Assembly (NCBI RefSeq): GCF_001640805.2
Contig: NC_066855.1
Coordinates: forward strand, 15,532,236-15,596,235
Reading direction: 5' to 3'
DNA: 64,000 nt
From: Lates calcarifer
Lineage: Eukaryota; Chordata; Actinopteri; Centropomidae
Within the stretch, counting starts at the first letter, position 1, and each line of letters opens with the position of its first letter. The notes below the pieces were generated by a model. That model saw only the letters and a program-made list of their open reading frames with translations, had not been told where the DNA came from and made no database searches. The position numbers were made by a program, and so were the translations under genes. This document shows positions 48,601-60,740 of this stretch, in pieces.

Positions 48601-48890
48601 TGTTTGGGTTTGGCTCCAGCAGTTTGGACCTGTGTAGAGCTCTACTATACTGGATGAGTGTATTGAACTGAATTGAAGAGTGCATTTTACTGCTGATCAA
48701 TTCTACTTTTCTTCTGTAAGACAAAGAATGTGTTATTTATACTCTCAAAATTACATAGCCTTACTTTAAAGTTCATATCCCCACCCCCCCACAGGGACAG
48801 TAAGTTTAAGCTTGGGTGAAAATTTGTCCTTTTCTGGACACTTTGGAACTACATGTATGTTTTTTGTACTTTTGATAAGACATAATTGGT
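45646..48890. other. Intergenic, no gene recognised
   Basis: AT-rich non-coding sequence. A short tandem duplication (AAAATGTCACTTC twice, 45650-45677) is visible, and a possible fragment of the TTAGCATGCTAAC repeat family lies near 47690-47800. Confidence 0.65.
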
Positions 48891-48929
48891 TTGTTTTTCT
48901 TAAATCAATTAAGATTTACTGAAAGAAAT

Positions 48930-49151
48930 GGTGCTGGTGGGGTTGGGGTGGGCTGCAGGGTGGTTGATGTGGGCTGGGGGGTGAAAGGAAACACCGTGGT
49001 GTTGATCTCCCGGAATGCGGCATGCCAGAAAGCCGGCTCGACTGGCACCAAACCAAATGCCTTCAGCTCCCCCCAGCACCACCACCACTCTCACTCTTTT
49101 CTCTCCCTCTCATGAACGTCATGTCCCCAGTCCAACTCCCCCTCTCTCTCC

Positions 49152-49189
<38 letters not shown>

Positions 49190-49390
49190 CAACCCATGAA
49201 ACAGGAGAGCTGCCATCTCCGCTTCCTCCGACAGGATCAGCGATCACTCTGCCCAGGCCTCCGGACAGACGGCATTCCTTCCCCCTGCTGCTGTTGCTGT
49301 TGCTGGCCGGCTGTCGCAGCGGGCATCCAGAATAGATCTCTGACGTCCCCTTGGTTACTAGAATACGCCAACGTCCCAAGAATCAAAGTA
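48930..49390. other. GC-richer island with (TC)n and G-runs
   Basis: G-rich sequence at 48935-48985 (GGTGGGGTTGGGGTGGGC; GGGCTGGGGGGTG) is followed by a (TC)n tract at 49155-49184 and GC-rich mixed sequence. Open frames on both strands are composition-driven. It is a candidate regulatory island; the G-runs could form a quadruplex. Confidence 0.35.
49155..49184. repeat. (TC)n microsatellite
   Basis: A 30-nt uninterrupted TC tract. Confidence 0.95.
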
Positions 49391-49939
49391 ACACAGAGGA
49401 TAGACACACACACACTGTACAGACTTTAAAACACAAGCATGTTTATTTATACACACTCACAAAACGGTCCATTCAAACACAGAAACACTGATACCTATCT
49501 TGTCAAAAACACAGTTGTCAGTTGTCAAGACAAAACACAGTTGTCAGGAATCAGATCTTCATGAACACATCACATAGTCTTCAAATAGTCATGTCAGGCA
49601 AACAAACGGAGCGCTGGGGAGAGGGGGGGCTGTGGTCTAAATAGTGACCAGACTTTGACCCCATATGTTAATTGCACATATCAATACTGTCAATACATAA
49701 ACCAACAACACAAAAGTTGAACTACTGGAGCCAAGATCCTTTACAGCTGACACCTGGATTTTTTAAAATGTCTGTTGTCCAAAGTATTTTCTATGAGAAA
49801 AGGACACCAAAATCTATGTTGATGTTCCTGTACCAATTTTATTTATTTATCTATTTTTTTGACCACACTAATAGTGTGACTCCAGCGACAGCAATGTCAG
49901 TCAGGCAGTCAGTTGCTCAGTCTACCACTTTGGTTCAGA

Positions 49940-50760
49940 CTGAAATACCTTGGCAAAGACTTTAAGGATCGACATGAAATTTGGCACAGATATCTGTGGT
50001 GCCCAGGGGATGAATCCTCATGGTATTGGTGACCCCATGACTTTTCATCTAGTGTCATTAGCAGGTCAAAGTTTTCACTTTTGTGTCAGCATCCATACAG
50101 ACATCTACAGTTCCCAGACAAAGCAGCTTAATCCCTCTGATCTGTTGATTTTCCCTCTAGTGACACCATCACATTTGTGGTTGTTAGTGAAATGCCTTGA
50201 CAACTATTGGAGGTATTGCCATAAATTCTGGTACAAACATTCATGCTCTCCAGAGGATGAGCCCTACTGATTTTGGTGATCCCCTCACTTTTCTTTTAGC
50301 ACCAGAGGTGTAGTGGCCCGAATATACAGGTATACAGCATATACCCTTGATGGGACATCAGCGCATGTCTTGCAGAGTGAGGCTGTCAGTCATATTTTAT
50401 GTAATCTGTGGTGTTTATTTCACACTGAGGCTTTTGTTGTCATTGTTGACTTTAGCCTTTAAGGCAGTGCCTCTTGCCAAGTAACATAATTACCCCAATT
50501 AAATTGCACCAGATATGGGAAGAAACCGTGTCTTAAGGACAGACATAGATAGCAAATGTCTCTTCCGTGTCCCACTTTGGCTTAAGAAAAAATATCTTTG
50601 TCTTCACTGCTAATTAGCAAATCTTGGCACATTAATATTGTAGCTAAACATCAGCCTGTTAGCATTAGCATTGTGACATTATCATTTAGCTGATGCACTG
50701 CCTCACAAAGCCACTAGAGTGGCTACAGACTCTTCTGCGTCATGTTTAATGGGTGTAGTA
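49940..50760 (+). mobile_element. Interspersed fish repeat, + orientation, with internal insertion
   Basis: The left block (49950-50305) has ATGAAATTTGGCACAGATAT, GGGGATGAATCCTCATGG, TAGCAGGTCAAAGTTTTCAC and TTGACAACTATTGGAGGTAT. The right block (about 50605-50740) has CTAAACATCAGCCTGTTAGC and ATTAGCATTGTGAC. In the recalled consensus these are close together; here about 300 nt (beginning AGGTGTAGTGGCCCGAATAT) separates them, suggesting a nested insertion. Confidence 0.65.
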
Positions 50761-51179
50761 TTGCATGACTGCAATTTTTTGCATCTATTAAATGTGACAC
50801 ATTGCATCGTGGGATAGATTTAAACTAGTGTCTAGTGATATAAACTTTTGTCATCCCGTTGTGGAAATCTTTGAGGGTTCTATGTTGTGCATAAATTTCG
50901 CACTCAGAATTAGGTCACTCACAAAATGGTGTAGGGTAAATATAGTGTATAATATATTAGGAGACATTTCTGACACACACAGTAGTGTTTGTACAGAAAC
51001 ATCAAGCAGTAAAAATGCATCAAAGAAAAACAAAAAGATTTTGTGGCTTTTATGAAGAAACTTTTAGAAGGCTGGGGAGGAAATGAGGGAGGGGTTTGGC
51101 GGTGGATGACATGGTTGTCACTTTTGCTGGGGTTCATTTGGTTGATTCATGTTGACTGAAGCCCTGCGTTTGTCAGGGG

Positions 51180-51450
51180 AGGTGTCTGCAGTAAAAGTGC
51201 CACAGCCCTCCAGATTGACACTCATTAGTGAGGGGCTCCGAGGCAGAGGGGGCCTGCAGGGGGCAAGAGGGCAGCGAGGAGGGCGAGAGGCCACATCCCA
51301 CTAAAAATAAATGATTTCTAATGATTGATACAGATAGCAGTGGACTGATAGGGCCCGATGAATCAGAGGGCTTAGGTGGTGGCAGTGGCAGGCAAGACCT
51401 CTGGTTGGCAAGCTGTTGTCAGCTGAAACGCCGCTTAAAGCCACCATGTC
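51180..51450. other. Candidate regulatory element with CTCF-like core
   Basis: A GC-rich, repeat-free block (GAGGGGCTCCGAGGCAGAGG...) is followed by AT-rich homeodomain-like ATGATTTCTAATGATTGATA, a mixture typical of conserved developmental enhancers. It contains CCTGCAGGGGGCAA. No gene is seen. Confidence 0.4.
51253..51266 (+). promoter_or_regulatory. Candidate CTCF-binding core
   Basis: CCTGCAGGGGGCAA matches CCASCAGGGGGCRS at 12 of 14 positions by eye. It lies between tbkbp1 and tbx21, in a GC-rich island. Confidence 0.4.
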
Positions 51451-53395
51451 CAGCTAAACGTGTCTGATCTGAATCCCAACACACACATACATACATACAC
51501 CACCTCAGTACCACTGTGCCTCCCCCTCCTGCTCCCCCTTCTCCTTCACTTGTTGTGTTTGACCACCCCTAGCAGTGCCCCTCTGCCTCCTGCCACTCAA
51601 GCCATAGACACAAATACACACACTCACATTACACACATTGCACACAAATGCCAGCGCTCGCCCAGGAGCAAGTGAAACAAACGGGCCACCAGACTCCAGC
51701 GTCTGCCTGTATCTACACACACACACACACTTCAGTCTTAGCCTCTTGTGCTTTAACCCTGCTGCACTTTCCATGTCTTCACATCCCCCTGAACACTATG
51801 TCCATCATTGTGTTTGTGCATTAAATCCACGGCTCAGGTCATTCATCGCTCATGTCTCAAGCTGCCAATCATTCAATCAATCCTGGCTTCATTACAGTGA
51901 TTGTAATATCAAAGCCCCCAGCACCAAGCTCGCAGGATGTTAAGGAGCAAGGGGGCAAGATTATTTTAACACAGCATTCAGATCAGATTTCCTTCAAAAG
52001 TAATCTTCTGCTGCACCTTCTCAGGCGGTGTTCTTCAAAGACTGAGTTAGGGAGCAAGGGGGGTCAAAAGTTTTAAGTGGACCGTCACTTGGGAGTTGAT
52101 AAAGTTGATAAAAATCTCTTTAGAAAAAGTTCAAATGAGACTATAGTTGTTTTCCCAACACTTTGATAGCTTGGCAAGACACACTAGCACTAGCAGTATA
52201 CAGAAGCATATAAGCGTATATAGAAGAACCTGAGTAATCAAGAAAACCAGGTTTGTGGGTATGCACTGTATAGTGGAGGGCAGGTGAGTGTTGGATAATG
52301 TGAAAAGATGGTAAAAACAGTGGGGACAGCTGCTGGTGAGGGAGGAAATAGAGTAGTTAAATAAGAGTGGATTTCACCAGGTCCTTCCTCGTGACAATGA
52401 AAATAAAAGAAAACATGATTTTTCCTCTGCTTCTCCCTTCATGGGCTTCAGTGAGGTTGTGTTTTTCGACAGTGTTCCTTCATGGCAGAAACTAAATATA
52501 CCAGGTGCCCAACAGGGATGTTGGAGGTAGGCAGAGGATAAATGGGCTAAGGCAGGGAAAGGTGGCCAAGTGGGTCAATGTGAATGTAAGGACATCCAGG
52601 TTGCTGCTTTGGCAATCTGAAAGTGTAGTTACTCACCATTCCTTTTCAAAAAAGAGTCATGTTTACAGAAGAATGGTCAAAGGGGCTTTCACTTCACCAA
52701 GAGTTAAACATCTCACATTTCTGCTGGTATATCATGGACATCCTCTGAATTCCTTAGTTACAGTAACTTCAAGGATAATAAAGCCATTTCTCAAGTGTCA
52801 GCATGGGATTAAGAGGGCAGGACACTGCATTACAACAGAAACCATGTGAGGTGCCTCCATGCCCTGAACCTGTATGAGGGTCGATGAATTATTAAATGTA
52901 TAGACCTGCCTTTGTCTGGATAGGTGACACAGACCCAACATCACCTGACACCTAGTTCAGGAGGATTCATGGCCTGATAATTAGGCATTAGAGGAAGAGC
53001 CATCAGCTGCCACTCTGGATAGACAAAGACAACAGAGCTTGTCACTGAAGGAAAAACATACTGTATTTCTCCATGTCCCAAATAACTCAATTAAGTTAGC
53101 CAGGCATTGCCAAATAAGCACACACTCATGAAACAAAGAAAGGTGGAATGTACAGACTTAACAGTGAATTTATGTCTTTATGTCTAAGGTTTTTACTCAA
53201 GGCTGTTTGAAACATAATGAAACTTTATTAAACACAAAACATTATTCTCTTTTTTTTCCAGATTACTTGTGGACAAACTAGAGCAAAGAAAGTGCATGAA
53301 GACGAGATGCTGCAGGATTCTGTCAATCATTTTGAAAAACCAAAATTTATGTAGATATCTGCCTTTCAGATGAGCCTGATTTGAACATTTTCATT
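51451..53395. other. Intergenic, no gene recognised
   Basis: Non-coding sequence with short CA tracts near 51480-51500 and 51715-51730. The 114-codon frame at 52505-52849 has no family signature. Confidence 0.65.
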
Positions 53396-53860
53396 TAAAG
53401 GAATAGTTTATTCACATTCATTCACTTATTCACCTTCATTACAAGAGTTGGATTAAAAGACTGATACCACTCTCATGTCTGTAAACTAAATATGAAACTA
53501 GAACCAAAAGTAACAAAATCCACCTACCAGGACCTCTAAAGCTCAATAGTTAAGATGATACATTGTGTTTGTTTAATCCATTCAAAAACCAAACTATAAC
53601 AACCACAATTTATGGTTATCCTGAGAGGGTTATGTTCTTGACCATTTCTTGGTGAGCCAGTCTTTATTTAAGCCAAGTTTCAGATTAAACAAAGGAGACA
53701 TGAAATGAGACACAAATTTTGTTGGCTTCAGATAGAGCTAAGCTAGCTGTTTCCCACCGTTTTCAGTCTTTATGGTAAGCTAAGCTAAGCTAACCATGCT
53801 GTCACTTCATATTTAGCACACAAACATGAGAGTGGTATTGATTTTCCCATCTCTCAGTAA
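53396..53860. mobile_element. Foldback MITE-like fish repeat
   Basis: Inverted arms at 53461-53496 (CTGATACCACTCTCATGTCT...) and 53806-53840 (...CATGAGAGTGGTATTG) flank an interior containing GAGCTAAGCTAGCTGTTTCC and AAGCTAAGCTAAGCTAACC. The layout matches a repeat I recall as common in percomorphs; a fragment also lies at 18785-18960. Confidence 0.65.
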
Positions 53861-54239
53861 AAAAAACTTAAAAATAACTTTTAACAGTTCTCGTCTCTCT
53901 ATTCCACATTATATTTAAACAGTTTCATCAAACAGCCTCTGTTTGCTAAAGTTCTACACAAAATCATGTGGCACATTCTGTCTCACTTGTATATTCTCTC
54001 TCTTACTCATATGAAAACATACTCTCTGAACTTGGCAACATGCCATGCGAACAGTCTGGGCCACTGGCCAATGGAAACACAACCACACAACCACAACCAC
54101 TCATTCACAATTTCAGTCACACACAGAAAAAGTCTAAGTGGGGAAACTCAAGCCTTTAATAGTCAGTAACTCTGCATGGGTTCACAGTCACTTCATAATG
54201 CCTTTTTATACTTAACCTTTTATAAGGTTTTCATTTGCC

Positions 54240-54700
54240 TGTAATGAAATCCCCAACAGTAGCTGCAGCCATGCAGCTGACCCTGGACCAGCTGACCCTG
54301 ACAGTAGCACTTAGTATAGCAGGGTCAGCTTGGACCTGACAAGGGCGATGATTTCTTAATGTAGTCAGGGGGCAGGGCTAGTGGACAGAGGCTGAGCTGG
54401 GGAGTCTGTCTGCACATGGGGTTGGGATGTGTGTTGGGAGGTATGGTGTCTGTAAGGGAAGCCTGGCGATGTTTTTTTGGGGGGGAGGTTGCCGTGGTGG
54501 GGGGTGATCTGCATTCATGGAGCAGGCCAGAGGAATGTGTGGAAGTGCACAGCTGCCCTGTTTTGTCATAGCAGTGCACTGTGCTGTCTGTCTGAGTAAC
54601 ATAAAGCTGCCAGTGTTGTGTGTTCATGAGCAGGACCTCCCATGGATCCGCGGGCCCCAGATGCACAACCCAGCATGAATGAACCTACATGGTCACCAAC
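54240..54700. other. GC-richer island, no gene recognised
   Basis: Mixed GC-rich block with a G-run (TTTTTTGGGGGGGAGG near 54474-54489; GGTGGGGGGTG near 54497) and CCATGGATCCGCGGGCCCCA near 54640. The minus-strand 113-codon frame is composition-driven. Confidence 0.35.
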
Positions 54701-55558
54701 TAATACAGTTAAGGCTGCACTTGAAAGCAACACCAGCCGTAAGTCAGATCCTAGTTATTTTAGTTTGGCTCATCAGTCTGTCAAACCTATTACATGCTTA
54801 CAGTGAAACTAGTGTAGACTGTATGATGTATCCTTTGCCTATGCACCTCCTTCTTTCAGTTCAAACATAGTAATAACTGAAAAGGTCTATCTATTTTACA
54901 CATGATGGTTCCTTTTTTTCGTCTATTACTTACAAACTGGCAGGGAAGGTCTAATGAAAAGGTTGCATTATGAGAAGTGCAGGATCCACATGTTGTAGCT
55001 CAGTCCTGCATCAGAGACTCATATCAGGGGCACTGTTGGAGACCCCCTCTCAAATTATCAAAATCATCTGACTTTAGCCCACATAGAACATGAAGTCACT
55101 GGTAGCTTATGAAGAAAACATAATATTTTGGAGAGGACTTTTAATTGATATAGTGTAAATGATTCTTTTGAAATTAGTAATCAAGGTTTTCTGGACAACT
55201 TAGAAATGTTTTTAAATGCCTTAAAGTCATATTGAAAGTTTTCACTTATGCAGTAATTAAAACCCTTGTCTGTGATTTAGTGTTTTGGACTCAAATACCA
55301 CATGGTGAGTAAGATCCATGCAGACTCAGACACCACAGTAGAAAATATAGCTGATGCAACTTTGGGTTCTCTATGCCACTGTGCATCATCACATATAAAG
55401 GCTTTAATGCTGTATCTCATTGACCCAACACTAAGGGATGTGAGGGTATTCAGAAAAGTAATGAAATATATGATATCCCAAAACAATATTTTGCAGACTT
55501 GGAAAGTGACATAAGCAACATAAAGCAATAGAAAACTGCCTGTCTGAAAAGGCACAAA

Positions 55559-55826
55559 ACCCCTTTTTCACTAAATTAGCTTGGGGTCTCGAACTTGGAG
55601 CCTTGGTGTTACCCATCAAGCCAGGCCATGTTTCCACCAGTTTTGTCCGAAACCACTATAATCAAAGATGTGTCATTAATGGAGGGTGTGGCGAAACAGA
55701 CACAATAGGTGGAGTGCACTCATTACCTGCTAGTGTTTTTACTGGTATTAGAGATATTTCAACAAGGGTTCCAATTTAGGTGCGCAAACCAGCACAGAAC
55801 CTATTTCGATGTTGTGAAAAAGGGGT
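55559..55826. mobile_element. MITE with 12-bp perfect terminal inverted repeats
   Basis: ACCCCTTTTTCA at 55559-55570 is the exact reverse complement of TGAAAAAGGGGT at 55815-55826. The 268-nt interior has no coding frame. Neighbouring blocks (ATGTTTCCACCAG; AAACCAGCACAGAACCTATT) resemble short non-autonomous fish DNA elements. No clear target-site duplication is seen. Confidence 0.55.
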
Positions 55827-58285
55827 AAAGAGATTTTCTATGAGATAATCAGTAGAGTATGATGATCACTGGTGTCCAAAGCAGCATTAAGTTCAAGCAG
55901 TACCAGGACAGAGAGTCTCTCAGCTTCTACCACAGCAAAATAGTTAACCACATGACTGGAGCTCAAAGTGATGAAGACTATGTGTTGAGTTTTAGGTGTT
56001 TTATATTTTCACACTGAAAGGTCACATAACCGTGGAGTGTCAGGCCATGCGCAAGAAGCTGCTGCTTGTTGCCTTAGGTTTACACTTCCCCTCTCTGTGT
56101 TTATAGGGGTTAGCGAGGGTTCATAGGCCAAGCAGAGAGTGCACACTGTCCCATTACTCTCCCACCACAACACTCCCCCCTAAACAAGCTCTTGGAGAAA
56201 GTGGTAAGTGTCTGGGAGGGCCACACCACAGCATGTGCCAATGGTGATGTCTGTGTACTCCACTGGGGATCAGGGAGGTGGCTTCAGACCAAAGGGGTTT
56301 TTGAGCTTTTTGTCAAGTTTTTGCAAAAATCTTTCAAGGTTCAAAATGAAGCTGCAGAGCCTTACTTGAACCTGCTCTCAGACTTCTACATAAGTACATC
56401 CTGTTTCCATGTTTTTTCAGGCAGCCCCTGATAAGTGAGGCACACTTTCCGAAAACATGGCTTAATGTTCTTTATGTTGGATTGTCATCTGAGACCTGAG
56501 AGTACAGCTGCAGGTCTAGTGTTGCCCCATGATGGCTGGGGATGTCTGACAGGACAGAAACCCACCCAGCATTGATTACCAGCTAATTATAGGCTAAGGA
56601 AGTGGCAGCTTGTTTGTTTCTGGGTTGCTGAGGAATACATTTGCACTTCACCAAGAGTTCATGAGCTATCGAGTGCGAATTCCGCTGAGCACTAAGTGTT
56701 ATCTTTTCTATCTCACTCTAACTGGAGCTTGTAAGATCTCTCCATTCTCTCTTTCCTCACTTAATTCAACCACCCTCTGTTTTCACAGCCTCCATGGGTG
56801 GTGCCTCCTGAAGCCCTCTTTCACACCCCGTGCAGAGATTTGAATAAACATATGTTGCGTTAATTATGAACCAGTGCCATGGTGAGCCTCAGACAGGAAG
56901 CCGTTCTTCAGGAGCCACTTTGACTCTGAGTTCCAGCTAAGACGGTCTAATGAGAAACGTTTACACGGTGATTATGAGGGACGTCCTCACTCCAGCTTCT
57001 CACAGCTCCCAAACACCTGCTCCCAGCTCTGTCTCACAAACACACCCACACCCAGGCTTCATCACATTTTTACCACAGCCTTTAATAAACTTGTTAATGC
57101 GTTAGTACTGTTTAGCAAAAGAACTACATCTCTCATATGTAGATTTATAACATATACATTGCACAGTGTTGAGTTTACAAGGTAATTTCACCAACATAAA
57201 ATTCTTAGTGGTTCCTACTGGTACTTAAAATGTAAAATGGTAGACAACAAGACAAGAAAGTAAGAATTGGGCATTTTAGATGAAAGGAGGAAAAAGGAGT
57301 ATTTTTTATAAATACTGGGTACGTCCCCTCCTTTCCCCTAACATACCCATTTGTTAATCCCTTGTTCTCCATAGTCATGTTTTGTTCCATTGTACTTACA
57401 TTTATGTTTCAGTAGGAAATGGTCAGAATTTTATTGGTTCCCGGTTCATACAAAAAAAAAAAAAAAAAAACCACAGTAAACCCCAGGATATATTCTGAAG
57501 TGTTCCTATAATATGGTCTTCGGAGCTCCAATCCACTCCTTTAAAGATTATAAACTCTCTGAATAATATATTGATGTCACTGAATCTAAATGATCAGAGC
57601 TCTATAAAAATGAAAGGGAATTTTTAAGTGTATAAACACAGACATCTGTTCCCCCTGATATTGTGCTGCACCTCATCTGAATTATAGTTTACATTACAGT
57701 GTATCTGAGGGCAGTGTTTCTTAAGCTGGGGGTCACAACCATAAAAGGGGTTCAAGGAAATGTAACAATCTGTGAAGGGAATATCACTCACAGACGTACA
57801 AGTATGCAACCTCTGACAAGGCTTTGTGAGTAAAAAAGCTTCATGAGCCAAAAAGACTGGAAATAACTGTCTACATCAGATCTTTTAGTCTTAGTGCCAC
57901 AATTGTGAGCAACTTCTTCATTTGCAGAGGTTTTATAGTATCAGGACTGAGTCGTTTTCCATTGTAAGCAAGTTATAAATCTTTCCTGTGTCTGTGTTGA
58001 TAACGTCATATTTTTTAATTAGTCTGCTTGTTACAAGCACCAGACTGGTTTCCAACTGAAATGAATGCCAAGGCTCAGTCTGTACATTGGGTTTGATTTG
58101 TGAACTCTGTGTAAGGCATGCCATGCCCACCCACATCGGTGCAATGTCAAGACACAGATATTTATGGCCAAGGGGTTATGCACCCAGAAGGCACAGTTGA
58201 CTTAAAACATGAGCGAGGAGGGTAACAGAAAAATGACATAAAACACTACAGTAATTATAATTTTGAACCACTAGGGAGGTTTCAT
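55827..58285. other. Intergenic, no gene recognised
   Basis: Non-coding sequence; a poly-A at 57452-57470. The sequence around 56870-57060 is less AT-rich (TGAGCCTCAGACAGGAAGCC) and could be regulatory. No credible coding frame. Confidence 0.65.
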
Positions 58286-58519
58286 TTCAGACATTTGTGG
58301 CAATAATAGAGTTAATGTGAAGTTGATATTTACAACAAGCACATATATGAGTTTGACATGGTGAACATTTGGTCATGAGTTAGAGCAACATGTAGCCTCC
58401 TTAGGTTTCAAATGGGGGTTGGTGGGTCCTTTCCAGTGCAGATTCAGCGGGAACAAGCTGTAAACTAAGTGGTGTCAACCTGAAAACTTTATACCTGCTT
58501 CTGGGGTTCAGAATGCTTC

Positions 58520-58800
58520 AGATAAACTCCTTAACAAAGTCATCAAATATCAAGAAATTGTTTAAACAAGAAAAAACATCAGTTGCTTCACAAAATGCCC
58601 AAAAATGACATCTGTTTACACAGAAGTGACAAAGACCTCTAGTGGCTGCAGCAGAAAAAATGAGGAAGTAGTTTGACATTGTCATTGAGCAACAAAGTCC
58701 ACACAAGGAAGAAGACAGGGTGGATGGATGGGTCAACAAAATTTTGAACTTTAGCTGAAGACCACTGTTCTGTTTCCTGTTTTAACTGTGGCCACAGTTG
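58520..58800. mobile_element. Unclassified fish repeat
   Basis: Blocks GACATCTGTTTACACAGAAG, GACCTCTAGTGGCTGCAGC, GAGGAAGTAGTTTGACATTG and GGATGGGTCAACAAAATTTT match, in order, a repeat I recall from percomorph genomes; a diverged relative lies at 19395-19560. Confidence 0.6.
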
Positions 58801-58894
58801 TTCCCCAGCATTAACAACAAAAATAAGTTGATATGGAGAACTTGTGAACAAACAGTTGCAGTAGTTACTGAGAAATATTGAGGGACAGATGCCT

Positions 58895-59860
58895 ACCTAC
58901 AGCCTCCCTTTGTTCTCAGAACAGCTTAAATTCTTCATGGCATGGGTTCCACAAAATGTTGGACACATTCCTTTGAGATTATAGTCCATGTTGTCATCAC
59001 ATCATTTCTGCAGATTCATCAGCTGCACATTCATGCCACCTATATCCTGTTCTACCACATCCCAAAGGTGATGTGATGAACTGAGGTTCACTGACTTTGC
59101 ATTGCTATGTTCACAAAACCAGTGAGGTGACTTTTGCTTTGTGACTTGGTGCGTTGTCATGCTGGAAGTAGCCGTTAGAAGATGGTAGATTGTGGCCATA
59201 AAGGGTCAGTAATAATATTCAGATAGACTGTGGCATTCAAACAATGAATGACTGGTGTCAGGAAAACAATCACCACACTATTGCATCACCAGCAGCAGCC
59301 TGGACTGTTGACATGAGGCAGGTTGGGTCCATGGATTCATGCTGTTGGTGCAAAATTCTGACCCTACCATCTGCGTGCCTCAGCAGAGAGCCATGTGTTT
59401 TCAGTCTCCAACTGTCCAGTTTTGGTGAGCCTGTGCCCTCTGCGGCCTCAAATTTCAGCTCTTGGCTGACAGCAAAGGAACCTGATGTGGTTTTCTGCTG
59501 CTGTAGCCCATCCACCTCAAGGTGTTAATCATTCTGAGATGCTTCTCTGCTCACCACAGTTGCAGAGAGTGGTTATCTAGGTTACTGTAACATCTCTGTC
59601 AGCTCTAACCAGTCTGGCTGTCCTCCGACTTCTCTCATCAACAAAGCGTTTCTGTTCGCAGAACTGCTGTTCCTTGGATGTTTCTGGCTTTTCGCACCAT
59701 TCTGAGTAAAAACTCTAGAGACATGAAAGTCCCAGGAGATCAGCATTTTCAGAAATACTCAAACCAGCCCGTTTGGCATCGACAATCAAGCCACAGTCAA
59801 TATCTGTAAGATCTGAAGTCAGTTATCTGACCAGGACTTTGTTTGAGACATACTGAGGCC
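58895..59860 (-). mobile_element. Tc1/mariner-like transposon relic with broken transposase
   Basis: The minus-strand translation, in pieces, shows Tc1/mariner transposase landmarks in the right order: ADGRVRILHQQHESMDP then CLMSTVQA (around 59270-59410), a region resembling GYFQHDNAPSHKAK around the second catalytic Asp (about 59130-59175), and SSSHHLWDVVEQDIGGMNVQ (about 59020-59080). The N-terminal DNA-binding part (59500-59815) is also recognisable at nucleotide level. Frames switch and stops interrupt, so it is dead. It is a different Tc1 family from that at 31.3 kb. Confidence 0.8.
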
Positions 59861-60479
59861 TTTAATGTCGGCCAGGAACCCAAAGTGTCGTTAAATTACA
59901 CACTAAATAAAATTGGGCTCATTTTCACATTTCAGTCATATTTTCAACCAGATAATGAGTTGTAGTGTAATTCCCACAATCAAACAATCAGCACCACCTC
60001 TTCCTTTTCACAGAATATCATCTCTTTTAACTGAGTGGTCTGGTGATACTGTTAATGAAGACATGTTAAGACATCTGCTGATGTACCCGTCTATCACATC
60101 TAAATCTGTCGGCCCACAGAAGCTGTGTACAAGCCGACCACACTTGTTTTTACTACATTCTTTCACAACCATGAAGCTTTTACATCAGTGTCCAGTTGCA
60201 GAGCAGCTCTACCTCTCATGTCTACAAGTATGAGGGATATTCTAATTCGCTATTTATAACTCCTGCTCACCCAGATTGACTTACGTACAATGCAGGCCAC
60301 AGCAGAGTTTTGATTCTTGAGAAATCAGAGGATACAATTTTTGATGTTTCAGGTGCTTCATCATGGTGAATCAGTATCAAAAATGCATTATCCCGTTCAG
60401 AATACCTGCATCAACTGAGTGCTTTGCTTCATGCCTGTGCACATGAGAGCCACCTGACCTGCTAATAACACTCTCAGGA

Positions 60480-60740
60480 GAAAATGAAAGCTGATTGTGC
60501 TTCACAAGGTGATAGCCTGGGGGCTCTAACCGGAAGCAGGGAGCACAGAGCAGAGGAAGTGGTGACTCCAGCCGGGGGGTTATAGCGGAGGTAGGGGGGA
60601 TGGGGGTGGGGTGGGGTGGACACGCCTGGCTGGCCGTGGTGGTCGTGGTGTCGCTCACACTGTGGCCCTCTCGCCTCCTGTGTCAACACTGATGACTTCA
60701 GTGCATGCCCTTGTGAGCTCACCTTGCTAGAAGAGATGCA
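60480..60740. other. GC-rich island with strong G-quadruplex motif
   Basis: Four G-runs of 4-6 at 60594-60616, separated by one or two bases, give a near-ideal quadruplex on the + strand. CpG-containing sequence follows (GGCCGTGGTGGTCGTGGTGT). It lies about 2.4 kb upstream of tbx21; a regulatory role is inferred. Confidence 0.45.

Noticed and set aside
49015..49429. Overlapping 106- and 135-codon + strand frames
   Set aside because: Driven by the (TC)n tract and C-rich composition; no homology.
50707..50722. CCACTAGAGTGGCT as a CTCF site
   Set aside because: Lies in an interspersed repeat and fits the core poorly.
60377..60722. Overlapping minus-strand frames rich in Pro and His
   Set aside because: Complement of the G-rich quadruplex island; composition artefact.
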